Under the pieces are notes generated by a model. The model worked only from the letters and a program-made list of their open reading frames with translations. It was not told the DNA's origin and ran no database searches. A program made the position numbers and the translations under genes. Shown here piece after piece: positions 44,159 through 53,012 of a DNA stretch of 64,000 nucleotides. This DNA is from Deltaproteobacteria bacterium (GTDB lineage: Bacteria; Desulfobacterota; Dissulfuribacteria; Dissulfuribacterales; UBA3076). The stretch's first letter is position 1, and every line of letters begins with the position of its first letter. Location of the stretch: positions 28,118-92,117 of the forward strand of contig JAGYNZ010000006.1 of NCBI GenBank assembly GCA_018399745.1. The letters are read 5' to 3'.

Positions 44159-44541
44159 GGAAGTATTTAGAGCAATGTCGATACAGAAGAAGGCCTGTAA
44201 AGCTGAATGCTGAAATCAGTGTCGAGGTCAAAAATGGCAATGTGACTAAAAAATATCTTGTTCCAGTCAAGGTCATTAACCTTTCGATCCAGGGATGCTG
44301 TATTATTACCCACACTGTATTACTTAATGGAAAACATCTATTTTTGGAAGATATTGGATCCAAAGAGATTGAAATCCAAATCTATTTACCAAAAAATCTA
44401 ATCAATATTCCGGCTAAAGTCATTTGGTTTGATTATGCGGAGGAGTATAAAGGATTTAAAGTAGGATTAAGTTTTGGATTTATGAAAGACACCAACCTGA
44501 ATTTTCTAAAAAAATATCTCTCTTCAAGAGACAGTGCTTAA
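44155..44541 (+). CDS. PilZ-domain protein
   Basis: A 128-residue PilZ protein. The two c-di-GMP binding elements are RYRRRPVKL (RxxxR) and NLSIQGCCI ((D/N)xSxxG), followed by the beta-barrel strands ending in KVGLSF. It should therefore bind cyclic di-GMP. No other fused domain. It follows the Sel1-repeat gene and may be translated by coupling with the small frame at 44078. Confidence 0.85.
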   Translation: MRKYLEQCRYRRRPVKLNAEISVEVKNGNVTKKYLVPVKVINLSIQGCCIITHTVLLNGKHLFLEDIGSKEIEIQIYLPKNLINIPAKVIWFDYAEEYKGFKVGLSFGFMKDTNLNFLKKYLSSRDSA

Positions 44542-44792
44542 AAAAAATAGTTGCATTGCCCTGCATAACCGCATCCAACATGGCGCCGTATCCGTATATA
44601 AAATGACCAATGACTTTTCCTGCCTGTCTCAGGCGAATCACATTACAAAGAACTAAGATAATAGAACGGCATAACAGGGAATGGTTCTCCTTTATGTTTA
44701 GCGAATTACCAAAGACGCTGCGGGGAATAATTTGAAATCCATATTCAGAACAGTCTATGAAAAAAGTCCGGACTGCACATAAATTCAAGGTC

Positions 44793-45335
44793 TCATGATT
44801 CTGCCGGATTAAGCCTTTTAAGGGATGTTTCAAATGCCTCAAGTGCCCTCTGATTAAACAGCACGAACCGGACCAGTTTTATTTCAGAATAGTTCCATAA
44901 AAAATCAATGATGGTGAGAAGGGCCACATAAGAAGCGTCTTTTAAGGGATATCCATAGGACCCTGTGCTGATAGCAGGAAAGGCCACCGAACGGATCCCC
45001 TTTGCCATAGCGACCTCCATGCTCCTTTGATATGCGCTTTTAAGCAAACGCTCTGCATTTGGGCTCGGTCCCCTATAGACCGGTCCCACCGTATGGATCA
45101 CGTACCGTGCCTTGAGCTTATAGCCTCGAGTGATCACCGCATCTCCTGTATCGCAGCCTCCAAGGGTTCGGCACTCAGCAAGCAACTCCGGTCCTGCTGT
45201 TCGATGAATCGCACCATCAACACCACCTCCACCCAGAAGTGTGCGATTAGCTGCATTGACTATAGCATCGGTATCCTGCTGTGTGATATCACCCTGCACC
45301 AACTCCAGTATTGACGATCCAATTTTAATTTTCAT
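44793..45335 (-). CDS. Macrodomain protein, likely O-acetyl-ADP-ribose deacetylase
   Basis: A 180-residue single macrodomain of the YmdB/MacroD type. It shows LELVQGDITQQDTDAIVNAA then NRTLLGGGGVDGAIH, the ADP-ribose-binding GGGGVDGAIHRTAG loop, GDAVITRGYKLKARYVIHTV and FPAISTGSYGYP. Such enzymes remove ADP-ribose or its acetyl ester. No ADP-ribosyltransferase gene is next to it. Single gene on the minus strand. Confidence 0.93.
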   Translation of the reverse strand: MKIKIGSSILELVQGDITQQDTDAIVNAANRTLLGGGGVDGAIHRTAGPELLAECRTLGGCDTGDAVITRGYKLKARYVIHTVGPVYRGPSPNAERLLKSAYQRSMEVAMAKGIRSVAFPAISTGSYGYPLKDASYVALLTIIDFLWNYSEIKLVRFVLFNQRALEAFETSLKRLNPAES

Positions 45336-45711
45336 AATGGCCCCTTGAATTATTTTATGCAGTCATTTTCTCAGTCCAATATATTTTATATTCCAATCCC
45401 TAGACCAGTTCACCCATCTTTTTCCCATACTAAAAAACTTATCATGAACTTTTTAATCAGGTGCTTTAAGCAACGGCATGAAACAGATACTAAAATATCA
45501 TGCGGGTCAGGATAAATTGGATTAAAATATTAATTTATTATAGATAAGGCCATGCAAATGGTGAGAAAAAAAGAGATTTAATGATAGCTATCACAGAAAT
45601 TGTCCCGAAAGTGGACTCCCAAACCCTTAAGCACGAGCTCTCAATTATTCATATCTGTCTTTCAAAACATTGGCAGACTTATTGCTACATACAAGAATGA
45701 AGAGGATAAGA
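45336..45711. other. Divergent intergenic stretch
   Basis: No gene or RNA is recognised; the right end provides GAGGATAAG before the YIP1 gene's ATG. Confidence 0.3.
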
Positions 45712-46389
45712 ATGGAAAATTCTATAGAAAAGAACATTAAGACAATTCTGAACACAGCAGTAGAAGTCATTTCAAACCCTGCAGGATTTTTCCATGATAT
45801 GAACAAGACCGGAGGGTTTGTGGAGCCTCTTATTTTTATGATGGCGATAGGGGGTATCGCTGGTATTATCCGGGTTATAATGGCGGTTGTTGGACCCGGT
45901 TTTTCAATATCATTTTCTCAGGCCATTGCCTCCATTATCATAGCCCCGATTTTTGCAGGCATATTTGGGTTCGCTGGCGCCGGAATCCTGTTTATCATTT
46001 GGAAGATAATGGGATCTCAGCAGTCTTTTGAGACGGCTTACAGGTGCAGTGCATATGCAGGTGGAATCGTTCCCGTTACCACAGTGCTGGGGATCATACC
46101 TTTTCTGGGACCTATCCTGAACCTTGTTTGGATGACTTATCTGCTGGTCACAGCGAGTGTCGAAGTACACAAACTGAATCAAAAAATTTCATGGCTTGTC
46201 TTTGGAGCCATCTGTGCCGTATTTATCTTGATCATTATCAGCTCGCAACTTGCTGTAAGAAGAATAAACAGCGAGATGGGTAACTGGGGGGAATACGGTG
46301 AAAATAAGGAAGATGTGATATACGCAAAGGCAAACGATACAACGGAAGAATTTTTGAAAGGCTTTCAGAAACAGATAAATAGAGAATAA
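45712..46389 (+). CDS. YIP1-family membrane protein
   Basis: A 225-residue protein beginning at ATG 45712 (GAGG upstream; a longer frame from 45670 lacks a site). The N-terminal NPAGFFHDM motif and about five membrane spans with a PFLGPILNLVWMTYLLV segment are typical of bacterial YIP1-domain proteins. Function unknown in bacteria. Soluble C-terminal tail of about 40 charged residues. Confidence 0.82.
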   Translation: MENSIEKNIKTILNTAVEVISNPAGFFHDMNKTGGFVEPLIFMMAIGGIAGIIRVIMAVVGPGFSISFSQAIASIIIAPIFAGIFGFAGAGILFIIWKIMGSQQSFETAYRCSAYAGGIVPVTTVLGIIPFLGPILNLVWMTYLLVTASVEVHKLNQKISWLVFGAICAVFILIIISSQLAVRRINSEMGNWGEYGENKEDVIYAKANDTTEEFLKGFQKQINRE

Positions 46390-46615
46390 ATACCGAGCCG
46401 ACCGTTTCAGAATCTGTTTATCTCTTTTAATAAAAAAATAACTCAAATGGTTGCTGAGAATACAAAATGTTATTAATAGACCGTTACCGCGGATTCGGAT
46501 CCTTTTTTAAAATCTCTTCAACTCATATAGCTATTCCGGTATAGCCTCCGGTTGATAGAGGGAAAGAAAAGTTCCCTGATCCAAAACGGATATCTTTACT
46601 ACAGGAGGTATTGGG

Positions 46616-47560
46616 GTGAGAGCCAAGCTCTGCACCACAATGAAGTTCCTGCTAAGGATAGGTCTCAGCGTCTGTCTGCTGGCCTGGCTTGTATCAAAGA
46701 CCAATCTGGATGATCTTCTAGAAGCCATAGTTGATCTGTCTTTCTATACATGGGTCTTTGCCTTTATAATGTATATGATCTCCCAGGTTATAGGTAGTAT
46801 CCGCTGGTATTTCCTGGCTCATGCCCTTGATTTTTCCGGACCCTGGTTCACATACCTCAAGTATTATTTTGTAGGTATGTATTTCAACCTTTTCCTGCCC
46901 ACCAGTGTTGGTGGAGATGTGTTTAAGATGCACCTTATCTCGCGCGGAAAACCCAAAAAGCTGAGAGCCACTTACAGCCTGTTGGCTGATAGACTATTTG
47001 GGCTTGCTACAATGTTTTTACTTGGAGCAAGTGCGGTCCTCATAGGACAGGGAACACTTCCCAATTACTTCGAGCACCTTCTTTGTGTCGCTGGAATGTG
47101 TGTTATCGCAATACTTATGGGTATGCCGATGCTTTACAGGTTTCTCGGCATTATCTGGCCGAAGCTGGGGAAAAGGCTGGCGGTACTCCTGGTGTTCTGG
47201 GAAAAGCCAAAGTCCCTGTGTGCAGCCTTGAGCCTATCTCTGGTTCTTCAGGTCCTGGGTATAAGTGCAGTGGCCCTTCTGGCTGAAGATATGGGACTCG
47301 GGCCCCCTTTGCTCTTTTACTTTGCGGCCTTTCCTTTGGTAGCAGTCCCCACAATACTTCCTATCAGCTTTAATGGTATAGGCATCAGGGAAGGTGGATT
47401 TATATACTTCCTGGGGCTGAAAGGTATATCTGCCGAAAAGGCCCTTACTCTTAGCTTGAGCGTATTTGCCATACACGTTGCAGCGGGCCTGTTGGGAGGC
47501 ATTGTATACTCCTTTGGTTTTCACAAAAAGCTGCTTGAAGACTACACTGAAAAAATATGA
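46616..47560 (+). CDS. Flippase-like membrane protein (lysylphosphatidylglycerol synthase TM region/UPF0104)
   Basis: A 314-residue protein with about eight membrane spans of the LPG_synthase_TM (UPF0104) family. Marks are the SIRWYFLAHALDF span, YYFVGMYFNLFLPTSVGGDV then FKMHLISRG, ADRLFGLATMFLL and GIGIREGGFIYFLG. It lacks the cytosolic synthase domain of MprF, so it resembles stand-alone flippase-type proteins. GTG start with AGGAGG upstream. Confidence 0.88.
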   Translation: MRAKLCTTMKFLLRIGLSVCLLAWLVSKTNLDDLLEAIVDLSFYTWVFAFIMYMISQVIGSIRWYFLAHALDFSGPWFTYLKYYFVGMYFNLFLPTSVGGDVFKMHLISRGKPKKLRATYSLLADRLFGLATMFLLGASAVLIGQGTLPNYFEHLLCVAGMCVIAILMGMPMLYRFLGIIWPKLGKRLAVLLVFWEKPKSLCAALSLSLVLQVLGISAVALLAEDMGLGPPLLFYFAAFPLVAVPTILPISFNGIGIREGGFIYFLGLKGISAEKALTLSLSVFAIHVAAGLLGGIVYSFGFHKKLLEDYTEKI

Positions 47561-47724
47561 CCTCAGCGATATATTGCTTATTTTATAACTCTTACATCCA
47601 GACCAGCATTTTATAATGGAGTTTTTCCAGGTCCCTTTAAGGCCGATCTTTATCATTTCCCTGTTGCCGAAATAATTCGTTGTGATCCTTGGCAGTCAAG
47701 GAATCAGTCATTACAATAATCGAC

Positions 47725-48657
47725 ATGACAGTGACATCCAAAACTCCCCTTGTAGAAATCCGAAATCTAACCAAGCGATTCGGCGACAGGGTAGCGGTCA
47801 AGGATCTCGATCTCTGCATACACCCCAAAGAGTGTCTTGGGCTGCTCGGTCCTAACGGCGCGGGAAAGACTACCACCATACAGATGCTTCTCGGCCTTGT
47901 CCGTTACACATCAGGTGAAATCTCCATCTTTGGTGAATCCATACCAGAACGGTTGAAACAGGTAAAACTGAGGATAGGCGTGGTATCTCAGGGGGATAAC
48001 CTGGACCCGGATCTGACCGTATATGAAAACCTTATTGTCTACGCATCATATTTTGGAATAGAACGTTCGACGGCCAGAAAGCGAGCGAATGATCTCCTTG
48101 ATTTCTTTGCACTGAAAAATCGAAGCAATGAGATCATTCAACATCTTTCAGGCGGTCAGCGCAGGCGCCTTCTTTTGTCAAGGGCCTTGATAAACAATCC
48201 GGAATTGCTAATCCTTGATGAACCCACTATAGGTCTTGACCCCCAGGCAAGACACCTTATATGGGAGCGACTTGAAGACCTGATATCTCAGGGCACTACC
48301 ATGCTCCTTACCAGCCACTATATGGAGGAAGTATCCCGCTTGGCCAACAGGGTTTTGATATTGGATGAAGGGGAAATAGTTGCACAGGGGGACCCCAAAA
48401 AAATGGTGGCAGACCTGATAGGATCGGAGGTATTTGAGGTAGTGGACAGCCCGAAAAATCTTACCGCCCTCAAAGAAGCCCTTCGTTCATGCAAAGTGAA
48501 TATCGAGAAAACCGCAGACAGATTTTTCATATATGTACGTGAACCGTGCGCTGAGCTTGATACCATGGCTATTACCCTTCGTCACGTCAGTAAACGGCCG
48601 GCAAATCTGGAAGACTTATTCTTAAAACTGACGGGAAGGACCCTGAGAGAAAACTGA
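47725..48657 (+). CDS. ABC transporter ATP-binding protein (NodI/DrrA type)
   Basis: A 310-residue ABC ATPase. Walker A GPNGAGKTTT, Q-loop VVSQGDNLDPDL, signature LSGGQRRR, Walker B LLILDEPTIGLD and switch His in LTSHYMEE are complete. The C-terminal extension of about 80 residues is usual for ABC-2 exporters of the NodI/DrrA group. Start uncertain: ATG 47725 or TTG 47689, neither with a strong site. The permease gene overlaps its stop (TGATG). Confidence 0.92.
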   Translation: MTVTSKTPLVEIRNLTKRFGDRVAVKDLDLCIHPKECLGLLGPNGAGKTTTIQMLLGLVRYTSGEISIFGESIPERLKQVKLRIGVVSQGDNLDPDLTVYENLIVYASYFGIERSTARKRANDLLDFFALKNRSNEIIQHLSGGQRRRLLLSRALINNPELLILDEPTIGLDPQARHLIWERLEDLISQGTTMLLTSHYMEEVSRLANRVLILDEGEIVAQGDPKKMVADLIGSEVFEVVDSPKNLTALKEALRSCKVNIEKTADRFFIYVREPCAELDTMAITLRHVSKRPANLEDLFLKLTGRTLREN

Positions 48658-49412
48658 TGTGGCTTCTTTTTTATAAAATATGGCTGAGAAATGCCCGGGT
48701 ATGGCGAAAGCATCTCCAGGCAAGCCTGATAGGAAACCTGGGCCAGCCATTTCTTTTTCTCTTGGCCCTGGGTTTCGGCCTCGGGAGACAAATACCTCAA
48801 ATAGAGGGAGTCACATACCTGCAATTCATAGGTCCTGGCCTGGTGGCTTCGGCGGTCATGTACAGCGGTTCTTTTGAGACGATGTATGGTTCATATACCA
48901 GACTCACGACCCAGAGGACTTACGAGGCCATACTTATGACCCCTGTGAGCGTTGAAGAACTCGCACTGGGAGAAATTGTCTGGGCGGCAACCAAGGGTAT
49001 GATCTCAGGGCTCATAATGCTTGCTGCCTTACCGCTTTTTGGTCTGATTCCCTCCACCTGGATATTGGCCCTTATCCCAGTGCTCTTTTTGGAAGGGATC
49101 TTGTTTGCATCTCTGGGACTGATAATGACTGCTCTGGCCAGTGATTATGAATTCTTTAATTATTTCACGTCACTTTTTATAACGCCGCTTTTCCTGTTCT
49201 CCGGTATCTTTTTCTCCATAAGCACCATGGACCCTGTTGTACAGAAAATATCACTGGCCTTGCCATTGACCCATGCGGTCAATCTCTCTCGTATGCTTTG
49301 TTATGGTCGAATCGGCCCTGATTGGTTTATTCATGCGCTCGTCATAGCTGGTCTATCCTTTTTCTGTGCCTGGATTGCCATTGTGCTTATCAGGCGAAGG
49401 CTCATACTGTGA
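48657..49412 (+). CDS. ABC-2 type permease (NodJ-like)
   Basis: A 251-residue six-span ABC-2 membrane protein. GLGRQIPQIEGVTYLQFIGPGLVAS and FLFSGIFFSI..MDPVVQKISLALPLTHAVNL are family pieces. Together with the preceding ATPase it makes a complete exporter of unknown substrate (lipid-linked sugar, polymer or drug). tsaE starts within its stop codon. Confidence 0.92.
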   Translation: MWLLFYKIWLRNARVWRKHLQASLIGNLGQPFLFLLALGFGLGRQIPQIEGVTYLQFIGPGLVASAVMYSGSFETMYGSYTRLTTQRTYEAILMTPVSVEELALGEIVWAATKGMISGLIMLAALPLFGLIPSTWILALIPVLFLEGILFASLGLIMTALASDYEFFNYFTSLFITPLFLFSGIFFSISTMDPVVQKISLALPLTHAVNLSRMLCYGRIGPDWFIHALVIAGLSFFCAWIAIVLIRRRLIL

Positions 49413-49909
49413 GACTACGATATACACTCACGGGTTTACAGGCGACTGAAGCCCTGGGTAATTGCCTGTCAAGGGTGCTTGAACCGGGAAGCGTTATCCT
49501 ACTATCAGGAGATCTGGGGGCCGGGAAAACAAGTCTGACAAAGGCAACAGCCGCTGGCCTTGGAATAGAGAAAAAGGAGGTGACAAGTCCTTCCTTTGCC
49601 ATCATCCATGAACACCTGCACGGCCACCTGCCTCTAATTCATGCAGATCTGTACAGGCTTGGTCTTCATGCAGACATCACAGAGACAGGTCTTGAAGACT
49701 ATTTAGATGGAAAAAACGTAATAATCATCGAATGGGCCGAATACCTGAAGGAACCATTATTAGAAACGTCGATAAAAATAGAACTGGATTTTATTGACGA
49801 ACAAAACAGAGAAGCTCACCTGTCCGGCAAAACCGAGATCTGGGGCGAAAGATTTTTAAAGCTTGATGATTGCATGAAGACTTTTTTAAATAGTTATATC
49901 TTCTCCTGA
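49409..49909 (+). CDS. tsaE: tRNA threonylcarbamoyladenosine biosynthesis ATPase TsaE
   Basis: A 166-residue P-loop protein that works with TsaB-TsaD to make t6A37 in tRNAs. Walker A is GDLGAGKTSLTKA; VTSPSFAIIHEH, HADLYRL and IIIEWAEYL are the family motifs. The GTG start at 49409 overlaps the permease stop (GTGA). The translated length and motifs exclude the longer frame from 49322. Confidence 0.95.
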   Translation: MRLRYTLTGLQATEALGNCLSRVLEPGSVILLSGDLGAGKTSLTKATAAGLGIEKKEVTSPSFAIIHEHLHGHLPLIHADLYRLGLHADITETGLEDYLDGKNVIIIEWAEYLKEPLLETSIKIELDFIDEQNREAHLSGKTEIWGERFLKLDDCMKTFLNSYIFS

Positions 49910-50084
49910 AGACAGCAGGATATCGATCTTTAGAATTTACCAGGCAATTTTTTCTACAGAATCATAATGGTCTATATATTTTATAGATTTTGTGATAAGT
50001 GAATGGATTAAACTATGGTTAGTATAGTGTTCAAAGACCCTGACTGGCGAGATTCAGCTTCACAAAAGCAATAAAGAGGCGGCC

Positions 50085-51845
50085 ATGAAACTCCAAAAAA
50101 ATAACAGGCGCTTCCCCAGAACAATTTTGGATTCACCCGAGGTAGGTCTTATTTTATACAGGCTGGACCAGGAATATGATGAGGGTTTATGTGAAGTATT
50201 TTACGCAGATGTGATCAACAGAAATCAGGGTGGCGCTGCCATTAAGACCAAAAGGGAAATAAAACCATCTACCATATTATATCTGCGCATCTATGATGCC
50301 CAAGCCAAAAAATGGGTGTCTTTTCAGGGAGAAGTCAAATGGACAAGGCAGAATTCTTCAAAATTTGGCTACTTTAATGCTGGAGTTAAATTTCAAAAAC
50401 AGCAATCAGATTCAGAGGGACTATGGAAGGGTATCTTATCATCAGGCAAGATTCCATTGCCGTCGGACTATGAATTTTTTCTGAGAACCAGACCGGTAAA
50501 ATATATTTGCAGCGATGCCATGTGCCCGGTTCTAAATAACATTGTCTGTAAATACGTAAAGGCTGGAGAAAGGTTCATTACCCAGGGAGAAAAAGGTGAC
50601 AAATCCTACCTGATTCAAAGTGGTTCATGTGTGATAAAAGTTGAAAAGGGTAAAAAAACAATTCCTATTTCCCGATGCAGCGAGGGAGATATCGTGGGAG
50701 AGATGTCACTTCTTACAGGGGAACCAAGAAGCGCACATGTTGAGGCGGAGACCGACATGAAGCTCTGGTATCTTACAAAGGCAAAATTCGAGGAAATAGC
50801 TGAAGAATTTACTGAATTTCGAAATTTTTTGACCGATATCGTAGCCCATAGGTTTTCGTCCTGTAAGGAGACAGCAGAACGAAAAATTGGTAAATACCTG
50901 ATAACAGATATCATAGGGCATGGCGGTTACAGTATAGTGTATAAAGGAATGCACTCCGGACTTAATATGCCTGTATGCGTCAAGATGCTTAAGCATGACC
51001 TGGCAATGGAACCCGACTTTCAGAAAAATTTCAGAAATGAGGCCAGGACTATAGCGGCATTCAAGCACCCCAACATAGTCGGAATATTTGATATAGAAGA
51101 GCTTTATCGAACAATTTTCATAATTATGGAATATCTGGAGGGAGTTTCTCTAAAATATCTTATAAAGAATAGCCCCGGACTCCCTTTTAAACGGGTACTA
51201 AATATACTGACGCAGGTATGTGCGGGTCTGGCCTATGCCCACAAACGCATGATTGTGCATCAGGATATAAAACCGGCCAATTTATTTGTACTTCCAAAGG
51301 ATCGGGTCAAGATTCTGGATTTCGGCCTGGCAGCTTCCTGTGGTTGTGAGCTGGCCGGCATGGAGGGGACAGTCTATTATATGTCACCTGAGCAGATCAA
51401 TTGTGGCGTGATAGACGAACGTACTGATATCTATGCCTTAGGTATAACTACTTACGAGATGGTTGCTGGCAAGAGACCTTATTCTCCGGAAGAGAACTTA
51501 CCTGCCCTGTTGAAAATGCATGTGGAACAGGAAATCCCGGACCCCGCAGAGGCAGTCTCTAATATCCCGGATGAATTAAGGACATTTATAATAAGGTGCT
51601 GTCGCCGTGACCCTGATGAAAGATACAGAAATATTGATCAGGCGATGCGGGAATTGCACCCCCTTGCCCAAAAATTAGGTTTGGATGAAAAGGAGCTTTT
51701 CCGGGAAGAGAAAAAAATAACCACTCTCCACCTTATATATAGCAATTCCGAACAGGTTGCCCTGCGTCAACTGGTGGAAGATTTCAGTAAAAATGTCAAA
51801 AAATTAGGTGTTACATTGAAGGCGTCTGAATTCAGCGACATATGA
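50085..51845 (+). CDS. Ser/Thr protein kinase with PilZ-like and cyclic-nucleotide-binding domains
   Basis: A 586-residue cytosolic sensor kinase. Residues 1-115 are PilZ-like (NNRRFPRT as RxxxR, INRNQGGAAIKT in place of DxSxxG), so c-di-GMP binding is doubtful. Residues about 155-260 are a cNMP domain whose phosphate cassette GEMSLLTGEPRSA keeps Glu206 and Arg215, which favours real cAMP/cGMP binding. Residues 268-540 are a Hanks kinase: G-loop GHGGYSIVYKG, Lys300, HQD with Asp394, DFG at 412-414 and MSPEQ. The Arg of HRD is Gln, so activation-loop control may differ. A PP2C gene and a class III cyclase gene follow, matching this domain set: the cyclase could supply the ligand and the phosphatase the reversal. 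Confidence 0.9.
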   Translation: MKLQKNNRRFPRTILDSPEVGLILYRLDQEYDEGLCEVFYADVINRNQGGAAIKTKREIKPSTILYLRIYDAQAKKWVSFQGEVKWTRQNSSKFGYFNAGVKFQKQQSDSEGLWKGILSSGKIPLPSDYEFFLRTRPVKYICSDAMCPVLNNIVCKYVKAGERFITQGEKGDKSYLIQSGSCVIKVEKGKKTIPISRCSEGDIVGEMSLLTGEPRSAHVEAETDMKLWYLTKAKFEEIAEEFTEFRNFLTDIVAHRFSSCKETAERKIGKYLITDIIGHGGYSIVYKGMHSGLNMPVCVKMLKHDLAMEPDFQKNFRNEARTIAAFKHPNIVGIFDIEELYRTIFIIMEYLEGVSLKYLIKNSPGLPFKRVLNILTQVCAGLAYAHKRMIVHQDIKPANLFVLPKDRVKILDFGLAASCGCELAGMEGTVYYMSPEQINCGVIDERTDIYALGITTYEMVAGKRPYSPEENLPALLKMHVEQEIPDPAEAVSNIPDELRTFIIRCCRRDPDERYRNIDQAMRELHPLAQKLGLDEKELFREEKKITTLHLIYSNSEQVALRQLVEDFSKNVKKLGVTLKASEFSDI

Positions 51846-52051
51846 ACCCCAGTAAATCATTATCCGGCTGCGTGTTGATGCATTTGCAAAATTTCATTAA
51901 TCGTCCTTCACAGTATACCTGCTAAAGCTGCACTTCCACCCTGGTTAAGGATAAGATGGTCCACTCTTGGCCCTGAATATTACAGACTCTCACCTCGACA
52001 GAAATCATCACGTTTTCCAATTCTTATACGACCAGGCGTAAAGTTGATAAC

Positions 52052-52759
52052 ATGAAAACATTTGCCCTTACCCATATTGGAAAAGAGAGGAAAAACAATG
52101 AAGACCTTTACCTGATAAGGCAAATGCCTGACGGTTTTACTCTGCTCGCCGTAGCGGACGGCATGGGTGGAAGAGCTGGAGGGGAATATGCGGCCAGAAT
52201 ATTGATTGAAAAACTTTCCGGTATTCGAAGGATTTCCGAAAACGTAGAGCGCCACCTAGTGGCCCTGGTAAGAGATGCGGATCGCTCCGTCTTTGAAAAG
52301 GCCGTAAAGATACCGTCCCTGGAAGGAATGGGTACTACGGTCACGGCGGCTTTGGTGCGTAAAGATACTGTATACTGGGTCCATGTCGGTGACAGCAGGT
52401 TATATATTCTGCATGGTTCTAAGCTGGTCCAGATTACGAAGGACCAGAATATGGCTGCGTTGCTTGTTTCCGAAGGCAAACTCACAGAAGAAGAAGCTGA
52501 TATACATCCATCACGAAATCTTCTGGAACAATGTGTGGGCTGTGGTGATTGCAAACCTGTTACCGCCAATTTTGAGGTTGATAAAGGAGACTTGATTTTA
52601 CTGACCACTGATGGACTTTACAGTGAAGTCAGCAGAGGAATTTTATCTTCCATTATGTGTTCTCGGCAAGGCCTGAAATCCAAGGCAGACTCGATGATAC
52701 ATGCCGCGCTGAAAGCCGGCGGCAGAGACAATATTACCGTCGTACTAGGAGAGATATAG
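52052..52759 (+). CDS. PP2C-type Ser/Thr phosphatase
   Basis: A 235-residue PPM phosphatase. Metal-binding and signature motifs are all present: KERKNNEDLY, AVADGMGGRAGGEYAA, VHVGDSRLYIL, LTTDGLYSEVS and GGRDNITVVL. Short and cytosolic, of the bacterial PrpC/Stp type that reverses Hanks kinases. It lies 206 bases after the kinase gene in the same direction, so the kinase is the natural partner. Confidence 0.95.
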   Translation: MKTFALTHIGKERKNNEDLYLIRQMPDGFTLLAVADGMGGRAGGEYAARILIEKLSGIRRISENVERHLVALVRDADRSVFEKAVKIPSLEGMGTTVTAALVRKDTVYWVHVGDSRLYILHGSKLVQITKDQNMAALLVSEGKLTEEEADIHPSRNLLEQCVGCGDCKPVTANFEVDKGDLILLTTDGLYSEVSRGILSSIMCSRQGLKSKADSMIHAALKAGGRDNITVVLGEI

Positions 52760-53012
52760 GCCTTACATCTAAAAAGAGAAAGGCATATTCCAGAAAAAAT
52801 CAATACCTCATCGAATAAATGTATTCCAGTGGGGCTTACCTAACGGACGGCAGGTGAGATGACAGATCAAATGACCAAATAATCGCCGCTTAAACCCTCT
52901 ATAAGATAAGCTGCCACAGTTCTCATAAGTCAAAGGTATATGGTTTGACATGTCTGGTTCTGCCGGGCATAATTGCCTTTAAGACATCAAATCTGTAGAG
53001 GGGACAAAGAGG

